Part shown: positions 8,930 through 16,107 of the stretch, in pieces
Position numbering within the stretch: position 1 is the stretch's first letter
How the letters are laid out: each line of letters starts with the position of its first letter
Assembly: GCA_049604415.1 (NCBI GenBank)
Contig: JBMYTN010000017.1
Span: 16,649 to 80,648 of the forward strand
DNA: 64,000 nt
Direction of reading: 5' to 3'
From: JBMYTN01 sp049604415
Lineage (GTDB): Bacteria > Pseudomonadota > Alphaproteobacteria > Rhodospirillales > Rhodospirillaceae
The notes under the pieces: generated by a model
Seen by the model: the letters and a program-made list of their open reading frames with translations, nothing else
What the model was told of the DNA's origin: nothing
Databases searched by the model: none
Program-made: the position numbers and the translations under genes

Positions 8930-10461
8930 GCACGCCGACCACGACCGTGACCACCCATACCGGCAATCGGGGCCTGCAGATTGAAGAGCCCCTGATCTTT
9001 GAACAGGGCTCCGAAGGCAAAACGGCGGTGGATTTGCCAGCTCAGGCCGATCCCTCGGTTGACGGCGTTGGCGCAGAGCGTCTGGATGGCCTGCGCCGAG
9101 AGGGCGGAGTTGGCCTGCCCGGCCTGTCCGAGCCCCAGGTGGTGCGCCACTACACCCGCCTGTCGCAAAAGAACTATTCCATCGACACCGGCTTTTATCC
9201 GCTGGGGTCTTGCACCATGAAGCACAATCCGCGTCTGAACGAAAAGATGGCGCGGCTGCCGGGCTTTGCCGATATCCACCCGTTCCAACCGATCTCCACC
9301 GTGCAAGGTGCTCTCGGGGTCATGGAGCGGCTGGCGGGTCTGCTGAAGGGGTTGACCGGCATGCCAGCGGTGGCCTTGTCCCCGGCGGCCGGGGCCCATG
9401 GCGAGCTCTGTGGCATGATGGCGATCCGCGCGGCATTGGATGCGGTGGGCTCGAACCGCTCCACGGTGCTGGTGCCGGACTCAGCCCATGGCACCAACCC
9501 GGCGACGGCGGCGGCTTGCGGCTATTCGGTGACCTCGGTGCCCGCCAATGATCGTGGCCGGGTCGATCTGGATGCCTTTAAGGAGCGGTTGGATGGCAGT
9601 GTGGCGGCGGCCATGCTGACCAATCCCAACACCTGTGGCCTGTTTGAAAATGACATTGTCGCGCTGGCCGAGGCAGTGCATGACGCCGGGGCCTATCTCT
9701 ACATGGACGGGGCCAATTTCAACGCCATTGTCGGGCGGGTAAAGATCTCCGACCTCGGCGTTGATGCCATGCATATCAATCTGCACAAAACCTTCTCCAC
9801 CCCCCATGGCGGGGGCGGTCCTGGCTCCGGCCCGACTGTGTTTTCGGACGCCCTGGCCCCCTTTGTGCCGCTGCCCTTCGTGGTCAGCGGTCCCAATGGC
9901 GGCTTTGATCTGGCGGAAACGGCAGATCCGTCTTGCCTACCGGAGGGCGCGCAGCCTTTTGGTCGCCTGAAGGGCTTCCATGGCCAGTTCGGCGTCTTTG
10001 TCCGCGCCTTGTCCTACATCCTGTCCATGGGGCTGGATGGCTTGCGCCAGGCCTCCGGTGATGCGGTGCTGAACGCCAATTATCTGCTGGCCCGGTTGGG
10101 CGAAAGCCTGAGCCCGTCCTTTGATGGACCCTGCATGCATGAGGCCTTGTTCGATGACCGGTTCTTAAAGGACACCGGCGTGTCGACCCTGGACTTTGCC
10201 AAGGCGATGATCGACGAGGGCTTCCACCCGATGACGATGTATTTCCCGCTGGTGGTCCATGGTGCCTTGCTGATGGAACCGACGGAAAGCGAAAGCCGCG
10301 CGACGTTGGATTCCTTCTGCGAAGCGGTGTTGGCCTTGGCGGAGAAAGCCCGCAGCGAAGGGGCGGAGCCGTTCAAACAGGCCCCGGTCCTGACCCCGCG
10401 CCGTCGGTTGGACGAGACCAAAGCCGCCCGCTCCCCGGTCCTGCGCTGGGAAGAGGCATAA
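8926..10461 (+). CDS. gcvPB: Glycine dehydrogenase (decarboxylating) subunit 2
   Basis: 511 residues: the PLP-binding half of the split glycine decarboxylase. The Schiff-base Lys is K288 in INLHKTFSTPHGGGGPG. PLGSCTMKHNPR, SPAAGAHGE, DSAHGTNPATAA and TNPNTCGLFE are conserved P-protein motifs. It is translationally coupled to gcvPA, ends the operon, and is followed about 40 bp later by a strong terminator marking the left border of the accessory island. Confidence 0.96.
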   Translation: MSTPTTTVTTHTGNRGLQIEEPLIFEQGSEGKTAVDLPAQADPSVDGVGAERLDGLRREGGVGLPGLSEPQVVRHYTRLSQKNYSIDTGFYPLGSCTMKHNPRLNEKMARLPGFADIHPFQPISTVQGALGVMERLAGLLKGLTGMPAVALSPAAGAHGELCGMMAIRAALDAVGSNRSTVLVPDSAHGTNPATAAACGYSVTSVPANDRGRVDLDAFKERLDGSVAAAMLTNPNTCGLFENDIVALAEAVHDAGAYLYMDGANFNAIVGRVKISDLGVDAMHINLHKTFSTPHGGGGPGSGPTVFSDALAPFVPLPFVVSGPNGGFDLAETADPSCLPEGAQPFGRLKGFHGQFGVFVRALSYILSMGLDGLRQASGDAVLNANYLLARLGESLSPSFDGPCMHEALFDDRFLKDTGVSTLDFAKAMIDEGFHPMTMYFPLVVHGALLMEPTESESRATLDSFCEAVLALAEKARSEGAEPFKQAPVLTPRRRLDETKAARSPVLRWEEA

Positions 10462-10502
10462 CCGCAGAGCTCTTCGCGTTCCGCTCGCGTCATCGCTTAG
10501 GA

Positions 10503-10539
10503 AGCCCGCTGCTCCAATCTCAGGAGCGGCGGGCTTTTT
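10503..10539 (+). terminator. Rho-independent terminator of the gcv operon
   Basis: AGCCCGCTGCTCC pairs with GGAGCGGCGGGCT (one wobble) and is followed by TTTTT. Confidence 0.93.
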
Positions 10540-10609
10540 ACTTGGCTCAACGCTCAATTGGGCCACGGTACTGATTATTGCCTTACACTTTTTACGACAC
10601 CACGACACT

Positions 10610-10640
10610 GTGACAGCAATGAGACCGCCACTGCTGTCAC
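10610..10640. repeat. Perfect 9-bp inverted repeat at the left edge of the island
   Basis: GTGACAGCA (10610-10618) and TGCTGTCAC (10632-10640) are exact inverted copies with a 13-nt spacer. It lies 70 bp past the gcv terminator, where base composition drops. It could be an operator or a mobile-element end; no matching copy was seen at the right border. Confidence 0.6.
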
Positions 10641-11011
10641 CGATCTTCGGTTATCTTGGCGTTCACTTGAATACAACTTAGATTTAATTTATTTGTAAAA
10701 AACTGATCTTTGATTTAACAAATCCGCCCTGGCTCCCATATCACCCCAAGAGTCCGAGATTCGTTCACTAAATTTGTAGCCTCAAAAACTCTTTTGCAGC
10801 CCCTTGTAGGGTGCTGCTGGCTCAATATTTCAATTTTGTTTAGCTGTGTTCAGTCTAAGCGATTGTTATATGGATATGACGGTCCAAACATGATATCTGG
10901 TGTTTCTCAAAAGATCAGGACACACATCTAGCCTTTTTGGCGTAAGGCCCGGGTGAGATAACCCAGGACTTCGCCAAGATGGGCACGATACCTAAACTAA
11001 ACGGAACCATC
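10641..11011. promoter_or_regulatory. AT-rich leader of A1 with a CCCT-TGT-AGGG palindrome
   Basis: There is no gene in this stretch. At 10801-10811 lies CCCTTGTAGGG, with arms CCCT and AGGG; related motifs occur upstream of B1 and A2. I see no clear sigma-70 promoter or riboswitch. The low GC is unlike the flanking operons. Confidence 0.4.
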
Positions 11012-11716
11012 ATGTCTGTGCCAAATAAACTTGAGTCTTTGTTGCGGGTCGACGTTAGCCATGATGGCTGGGAGCACGACATTGCGAACACCAAAAAGGC
11101 GTTCTATTGCAGGGGACTCAACACTTTTAAGAGAAAAATCTTAAGTAAATCGACTTCCATAAACAGCAATATTGACAGCTGGAGCCGTTTTATTCCGCAC
11201 ATGGTGGAGACGATTCAATCTCGGCAAGAGTGGTTAGACTCTCCTCTCCTTCCAAACATCGAAAACTACTCTATCCTACAGGCAAAAGATGCGTTTTCCT
11301 TAAACAGAAAACCAGTCCTGCTCGGGAAGGCAATCCAATCTATTACCTTACTGGAAGCGGTAGCCAAAGAAATACTTGAAAATACCGGGGACAGCATAGA
11401 CCCGAGCATTGCTTATGAGCTGGTCAGTATCGAGGCTGCCATATCTTACATTCCAGGTTTTAATCGACCCGCACTGAAGACTGGATTGGCAAAGTCCTCT
11501 GACCTGAAACAGCAACTACTTAAACATACAGGACAACGCAGCCTCGCGGTTTTCTTCCAAATGGCCGACCGCAAGAATACGGTGACGCATAGCTTGGCCG
11601 TAAAAACATATGAAGTTTTGACGCAGTTTCCGGCCTTCAAATCAATCGGAGAACCGGAGTTTCGTTTCAGCAAGGCTCAGACAATCAGTCCGTCAAAAGA
11701 TGAGATCATCGATTAG
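11012..11716 (+). CDS. A1: unknown protein, paralogue of A2 (14362)
   Basis: 234 residues from the ATG at 11012 (MSVPNKLESLL), chosen because A2 starts at the matching point (MPTPKSLEDLL). An in-frame ATG at 10979 would add 11 residues. The protein is predicted mostly helical and soluble, with no signal peptide or membrane span. It aligns with A2 almost without gaps over about 220 residues, roughly 40-50% identical by eye. Shared blocks are HDGWE-DIAN, IEAAISYIPGF and MADRK--VTH-LA-K. I recognise no catalytic motif or known domain. It is convergent with B1. Base composition is AT-rich compared with the host genes, suggesting acquired DNA. Function unknown. Confidence 0.8.
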   Translation: MSVPNKLESLLRVDVSHDGWEHDIANTKKAFYCRGLNTFKRKILSKSTSINSNIDSWSRFIPHMVETIQSRQEWLDSPLLPNIENYSILQAKDAFSLNRKPVLLGKAIQSITLLEAVAKEILENTGDSIDPSIAYELVSIEAAISYIPGFNRPALKTGLAKSSDLKQQLLKHTGQRSLAVFFQMADRKNTVTHSLAVKTYEVLTQFPAFKSIGEPEFRFSKAQTISPSKDEIID

Positions 11717-11808
11717 CCTATTTGCTGAGGCATACCTAAAAGCCAGTCAGCTCGGGCGTAGCCACGAATCCCTGCCATACTAATAAAGACCGCACTTCTT
11801 TTTTTGCT

Positions 11809-11892
11809 CAGAGCTCGCCGGGCTCTGGAACCTCCCACCGGGGTGAGGCATTGCCACCCCCAGGAACTGAGCCCTGTGCCCTTTGCACAGGG
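11809..11892. other. Cluster of three perfect hairpins between A1 and B1
   Basis: Three exact stems follow one another: CAGAGC/GCTCTG (11809-11827), GGGGTG/CACCCC (11840-11860) and CCCTGTGC/GCACAGGG (11872-11892). The patch is GC-rich inside an AT-rich island. No T run follows on either strand in the right position, so it is not a textbook terminator pair. It may be a structured RNA or 3' stabiliser for the two convergent genes. Confidence 0.55.
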
Positions 11893-11909
11893 TGCCTGGA
11901 CCCCGCAGA

Positions 11910-12551
11910 TCAACAGAGACGCAATGAAGTCGCAGAGCGAGACAGATTAGCATTAGAATTCCTTCTCTCAGTTGGTTTGCTGCTTGGGCTGACCCGCCAT
12001 TGATAACCTTCAAGATAGGCGCCATCCACAGGCACACGGATCCGGTAGCCGAACATCTTCCGGACAACCGGATCGAGCGCCGTATATGTCGCGAGATCAA
12101 TGAAGATCCCACCGGGTCTGGCTGCCCGGGCAAAGCGGTCAACTTCCCCATACAGCTCACCCAGCGGCATCGGAGCTCCTCTGGATACCGACACAATACC
12201 CGCTCGAATAGACTGATTGAGCCGTTGCGAGCGACCATTCACCGGATCGAGGGCATTCCACTTAAAGACGAGGTCACTCAGATCAACAGCCTCTGCAGGG
12301 GACGCACACTGGTACAGACTAGAGTACTTCCGGGATCTCAAGACATTGCATGTGAACTTGTAATTGTGATTTTTCAGAACGGCAGAGACGGCATTCTGAA
12401 GCTGCATCAGATTAGCATCACCCTCTTCCTGGGAATGCGCACAATGGCTCCCCTTCATAGAATCGAGTGAAAACAGTGCAAGAGTTTGAAGGTTTTTAGA
12501 AGTTGAACTCTCATCAACTTCCAAACGACTTTGCTGCCTGATATGGGTCAT
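11910..12551 (-). CDS. B1: degenerate class III nucleotide-cyclase-like protein
   Basis: 213 residues. AAGGAGAG lies about 7 bp before the ATG at 12551. It is close in length to B2 and aligns with it across the cyclase homology domain. The first metal-Asp region reads LFSLDSMKG (D30), but the essential second motif, TGDG in B2, is replaced by SRKY (about residues 73-76). IRAGIVSVS and ARAARPGGIFID match the later strands of the fold. The domain is therefore probably catalytically dead and may bind a ligand or pair with B2 as a pseudo-subunit. It is convergent with A1 and tandem with B2, with a long 499-bp upstream region. Cyclase fold is inferred; function unknown. Confidence 0.65.
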   Translation of the reverse strand: MTHIRQQSRLEVDESSTSKNLQTLALFSLDSMKGSHCAHSQEEGDANLMQLQNAVSAVLKNHNYKFTCNVLRSRKYSSLYQCASPAEAVDLSDLVFKWNALDPVNGRSQRLNQSIRAGIVSVSRGAPMPLGELYGEVDRFARAARPGGIFIDLATYTALDPVVRKMFGYRIRVPVDGAYLEGYQWRVSPSSKPTERRNSNANLSRSATSLRLC

Positions 12552-13050
12552 AAGACCACTCTCCTTATCGCTTAGCGGATATTCTCAACCGCGTTGCAAG
12601 AGACACTGACGCTTAGATCGTTTTCTCATTTGTTCTACATTAAGCCTATGCCGTCTTTTCGGCAACCGTCAAGATTTTTCTAAGTTCTTTTATCTTTTCA
12701 ACAAATCTTTCACTAAAATAGAAAAGTTTCTCAAACCATTTAATGGCCTCTTCTTCTATATAATTGGACCAATCACACTTCATCTATACTTCCGCATTAT
12801 TAATACAAATAAATACCAATATAGCATGGAACGACGGATTATCCACAATTAGGATGCCTTCAAGCCGCTCACGCCTTTCTTAATGCTGTTGCACCCTGTT
12901 GTAGGGGGGTGTCGGCACTTTTATCTCCCGCCTCAACCGAACCACCAAATTGCACGCCCCTATGCGACCCTGTAACCGGCTGTCAGAGCTACCCACTGGT
13001 CGCCCGATAATCCAAACCCACAGTGCGAAACTTCGGTGCGCGCAGGGATT
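12552..13050. promoter_or_regulatory. Long intergenic region upstream of B1, with a DnaA-box and a CCCT-GTTGT-AGGG motif
   Basis: 499 bp without a supported gene, very AT-rich next to B1. It holds an exact DnaA-box consensus TTATCCACA at 12839-12847 and CCCTGTTGTAGGG at 12894-12906. I see no hairpin terminator for B2 and no convincing sigma-70 promoter for B1. Confidence 0.4.
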
Positions 13051-13671
13051 CTAGAGGAATCTGAGCTGCAACGGCGAAGCCCCATCCGAGGAGTCCAGCA
13101 GCCGGTGCACCCCATAGGCCTTGCCTTTGATGTACACCACCTCTTCGGCACCGAACCTCTGGCGCTCCAAATGGGGCAGGGCACATAGCGTGTTCCCATC
13201 AACGGAAACACCACCGGGCAGGGCGATGGATTGCAACCGGGTGGCCCGCGTAATGATGGCATCTGTGCCCTCAGTATCGCCCTGCTCAGTCGTCGCAACT
13301 CCAATACGGTAGCGCAGGGGCCCGAAATGCCGCGGACCCTTCTGGTTCTCTCGGTCCACAATATTCATCAGCGCTTGAGCGAACGCCCACGCCCGGCTAG
13401 GGGAGCGAAAGAACAATGTCGCCCCGTCCCCGGTATATTGGAGGACTCCCTCAAACAGATGATGCCCTGCATCCCGGAGCGCCGTCCTGATCCGGGACTG
13501 TTCCCTTTTCCTCAGGGCTGCTGTCCCGGCCTCCCCAACCTCATTGGAAAGGGCATCACAGACCGGCGTAAACTTTACGCGGTCCACTGACGCAAAAACC
13601 TTTGGCATATGCGGGCGGGCAATCAATGTATCTGAAGGACCTAAGCCTCCAGCGTGAATGATCCGTGCCAT
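13051..13671 (-). CDS. B2: class III nucleotide cyclase homology-domain protein
   Basis: 206 residues from the ATG at 13671, chosen because GAAGGAGA lies 6-7 bp upstream; the frame is open further upstream without such a signal. The whole protein is one soluble cyclase homology domain. Visible motifs are FASVDRVKFT (metal Asp D30), QYTGDGATLFF (metal Asp D82), YRIGVATTE, ITRATRLQSIALPGG (R145) and a C-terminal VYIKGKAYGVHRL. Both metal ligands and the transition-state Arg are kept. The usual purine-selecting Lys before TGDG is Gln, and the usual Asn of NxxxR is Thr, so the substrate may not be ATP or GTP. This gene is clearly more GC-rich than its island neighbours. Its product nucleotide and partner are unknown. 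Confidence 0.75.
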   Translation of the reverse strand: MARIIHAGGLGPSDTLIARPHMPKVFASVDRVKFTPVCDALSNEVGEAGTAALRKREQSRIRTALRDAGHHLFEGVLQYTGDGATLFFRSPSRAWAFAQALMNIVDRENQKGPRHFGPLRYRIGVATTEQGDTEGTDAIITRATRLQSIALPGGVSVDGNTLCALPHLERQRFGAEEVVYIKGKAYGVHRLLDSSDGASPLQLRFL

Positions 13672-14361
13672 CGGAGTCTCCTTCTCACAATCAGCGGGAA
13701 ACGACCACCTGCGGACCAAGCGACTCATGATCACGGAGCGGACCACGCCATCATGGGCACTGGTCACTGTGTCAACATGGGTGATGACATGATCCAGCGC
13801 AAGCAAAAAATCTCTATAAGTCTTTGTTTTTATTGAGTTTAATAACATGCGACATCATGCTTCCAGCCTAGCTGATCCGCTTGATCTATGCCCTTTCGTA
13901 TGAACAAGGCGGCGCAATGCATCACCTCATCCCTCATCACTAGAGTCGGCTTTTGCAGGCTCTTGCAGGGTTCAAAAACCCATGAGATTGGGTAATTTCT
14001 GTGCGTCATATTTTTTTAATAGTCAGATCTACCACTATAGAAATAGTTACACTTTTAGAGGGTTTCTTAAAAAATCCCTGCACCAAACGAAAGCATAAAA
14101 TATTGATTTTATTATGTTCATTGGAACAACCGACAACGTCAAACCTGCAAAGCATCTTTCATTCGACTTAATACAGCCCAATCGGACTTATGCCCACATG
14201 CCCCTGTTGTAGGGTGTTGTAGGGGGTAGTGGGGCGAAGATGCCTAAGGGCCTGTTTCGTTTTATCTAGCAATCAGAACACATGCGTAGTAGGTAATAAT
14301 CCGGTATCAACGTATAAAGTTGCTGTTAGCACGCTAACCAAGCTATTGGGACCATATAATC
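13672..14361. promoter_or_regulatory. 690-bp divergent regulatory region between B2 and A2
   Basis: No supported gene. It contains CCCTGTTGTAGGG at 14202-14214, immediately continued by a second TGTTGTAGGG, giving two tandem 10-mers (14205-14224) about 140 bp before A2. A related CTTGCAGGG lies near 13961. The stretch is strongly AT-rich around 14000-14130. The shared motif and divergent layout suggest joint control of B2 and A2. Confidence 0.45.
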
Positions 14362-15222
14362 ATGCCTACTCCTAAATCCTTAGAAGACCTTTTGCGCTAT
14401 CCTGTCGCTCACGATGGCTGGGAAAGAGATATCGCAAATATTCATAAAGTTTTTTACCTGAGAGGTTTCAGTACTTTTGAACTTGAAGTGCTTAGAAACC
14501 AATCTATCGTCTCAAACAACAAGACCACTTGGTATATTTATATCAATGAAATGATTGAGTTAATTGGAAGCAGGAAACAATGGATTGACTCCAACCTCTT
14601 GAGTAAAGTTGATGAATACTCTATTAGACAAGCTCAAGACGGTTTGTCCAAACAAAGAAAACCCCTACTGTTCGGGAAAGCCGTTCAAACCTTGGTCCTA
14701 CTGGAAGTAATGGCCAAACATATATTTGACGCTACGGGAGATTCTCGTGACCCCAGTATTGTCTATGAAAAAATGAACATAGAAGCTGCAATTTCTTACA
14801 TTCCTGGTTTCGAACGCTCGTCTTTCGATATTGCGCTTAACCGAAATCAAGACCTACTTCAACACTTGTTGAATCAAACAGGTCAAACCAACCCCACAGT
14901 TTTTTATCACATGGCAGATAGAAAAGCAGTCGTGACACATAAATTGGCACTCAAGGTTCATGAAACTCTAAATAAAGAACCTACGTCTCTTAAATTGAAC
15001 AAACCAGATTTCAAGTTTAACACTCAGTACAAATATCGCGCATCAAAAGACGAAGACATCAACGCCGCTATTGACCCGGCCCTTCCTGTGCCTACGTCTG
15101 AAATTCCTGCTACACCAGTAGCCGGGAATACAGCTTTAAGTCCAGAGATCCAGAGTCAGTCTGTTGCGGAAAAGGACAAAACTTCGGAAGTGAACCCTAA
15201 TAAACAGGACGATCAAAATTAG
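14362..15222 (+). CDS. A2: unknown protein, paralogue of A1 with a disordered C-terminal tail
   Basis: 286 residues. The first 230 or so align with A1 nearly without gaps (HDGWERDIAN, QRKPLLFGKAVQ, IEAAISYIPGF, MADRKAVVTHKLALK). An extra tail of about 55 residues, rich in Pro, Ser, Thr, Asp and Asn, follows and is probably unstructured. No membrane span, signal peptide or recognisable catalytic motif. Base composition is distinctly AT-rich. It is divergent from B2 and convergent with C, with only 15 bp between the stops. The two A genes flank the two B genes, suggesting that an A-B unit was duplicated and one copy rearranged. Function unknown. Confidence 0.8.
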   Translation: MPTPKSLEDLLRYPVAHDGWERDIANIHKVFYLRGFSTFELEVLRNQSIVSNNKTTWYIYINEMIELIGSRKQWIDSNLLSKVDEYSIRQAQDGLSKQRKPLLFGKAVQTLVLLEVMAKHIFDATGDSRDPSIVYEKMNIEAAISYIPGFERSSFDIALNRNQDLLQHLLNQTGQTNPTVFYHMADRKAVVTHKLALKVHETLNKEPTSLKLNKPDFKFNTQYKYRASKDEDINAAIDPALPVPTSEIPATPVAGNTALSPEIQSQSVAEKDKTSEVNPNKQDDQN

Positions 15223-15237
15223 ATGTTAAAATTTATT

Positions 15238-15774
15238 TCAGAGCGCGGATGCATTTCGCTTTGCAAGAGGAATGTACCAACCGGGAAGTTCCGCGAAAAA
15301 CATTAACCCAGTCTTGTTTCTGACTAGCCACACAAATTCCCCGACGCTCTTCCGGTCTCCATCAGCAAAATACCTAAGCTCTTCTTCTGAAAGCTGCACG
15401 GCTTGACCCAGAAGTGAAATGCCCGCCGCGTTCATTCGGCTGGCCATATTGTAAAGTCGCTGATTATCTCTCACAAATCCCGAAACGCTACTGCTGGCAT
15501 AGACATATTTGCTTGTGGGGATGGTATGTTTGGAAAAAAAGTCTTGTTGTTTTCGGCGTTTTTTTTGCCAAATTTCGCTTAATTCTGCGAAACTCAACTC
15601 CCGATCAGATTTCAATCCAATAAACTTTTGTCCTGTAGTCCGTAAATACTCGGAGATCTTTTCATCGAGGGGAGGAACAGAGGATTGTCGGTCTTCCAGC
15701 GACCCCACATCAAAAAAGCTGAGTTGCGCCTTGACAGACTCTTCAGCCTTGGGGCCAAGATCCTTGCAGGACAT
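15238..15774 (-). CDS. C: stand-alone protein with an RNA polymerase alpha-CTD-like domain
   Basis: 178 residues from the ATG at 15774, which has GGAG 9 bp upstream; the ATG at 15780 is also possible but too close to that signal. The C-terminal 75 residues follow the alpha-subunit CTD closely. RLYN corresponds to the R265/N268 region of E. coli alpha, AGISLLGQAVQLSEEEL to its first helix-hairpin-helix, and DRKSVGE to the GKKSLTE block (K298, S299, E302). The tail AELPGWYIP resembles the alpha tail. The N-terminal half is charged and helical, has no alpha-NTD features and is unrecognised. It probably binds DNA. A perfect 16-bp palindrome lies about 40 bp upstream. The match is by eye. Confidence 0.7.
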   Translation of the reverse strand: MSCKDLGPKAEESVKAQLSFFDVGSLEDRQSSVPPLDEKISEYLRTTGQKFIGLKSDRELSFAELSEIWQKKRRKQQDFFSKHTIPTSKYVYASSSVSGFVRDNQRLYNMASRMNAAGISLLGQAVQLSEEELRYFADGDRKSVGEFVWLVRNKTGLMFFAELPGWYIPLAKRNASAL

Positions 15775-15815
15775 CCGCATTTCTCCATCAAGCGTCCAGT
15801 CTCTTTATGAGCACC

Positions 15816-15831
15816 GTGAAACCGGTTTCAC
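15816..15831. promoter_or_regulatory. Perfect 16-bp palindrome upstream of C (LacI-like operator shape)
   Basis: GTGAAACCGGTTTCAC is an exact palindrome about 40 bp before the start of C and 277 bp before cydA. The central CG with TGAAAC/GTTTCA arms resembles LacI-family operators. No LacI-type gene lies in the window. Confidence 0.6.
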
Positions 15832-16107
15832 CACAACATCGGACAGATTTAGAAAACATACGCTCCTGGACCCACAATATCTTGCAATCGCGATTCTCGG
15901 TCAAGTTATTATATCTCTCAAATCAGCAACCCATAGTGTTGGCGGAACGATCTGGGACTCGACGGTAAGGATCGTCATCCCATGCCCCCAGCGGTAGCGC
16001 ATCTTCTAACCCTTTTTCCTCTCGACAAAACGTGTTGTGCGGTGCAGCATTGCACGCAAAAAGACCCGTAGCGTCTCAAAGCGACATCGGGGTCGGGGGG
16101 ATCCAAA
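15832..16107. other. Region between C and cydA, right edge of the island
   Basis: About 275 bp without a gene. AT content falls toward cydA, so the island border lies roughly at 15.8-16.0 kb. I looked for a TTGA-N6-TCAA FNR-type site for cydAB and saw none. GGGGGG about 8 bp before the cydA ATG is the likely ribosome binding site. Confidence 0.4.

Noticed and set aside
10541..16107. Prophage or integrative element
   Set aside because: No integrase, transposase, phage structural gene or att-flanking tRNA was found; only composition and gene content mark it as accessory.
15781..16107. FNR site controlling cydAB
   Set aside because: No TTGA-N6-TCAA sequence with an acceptable match was seen upstream of cydA.
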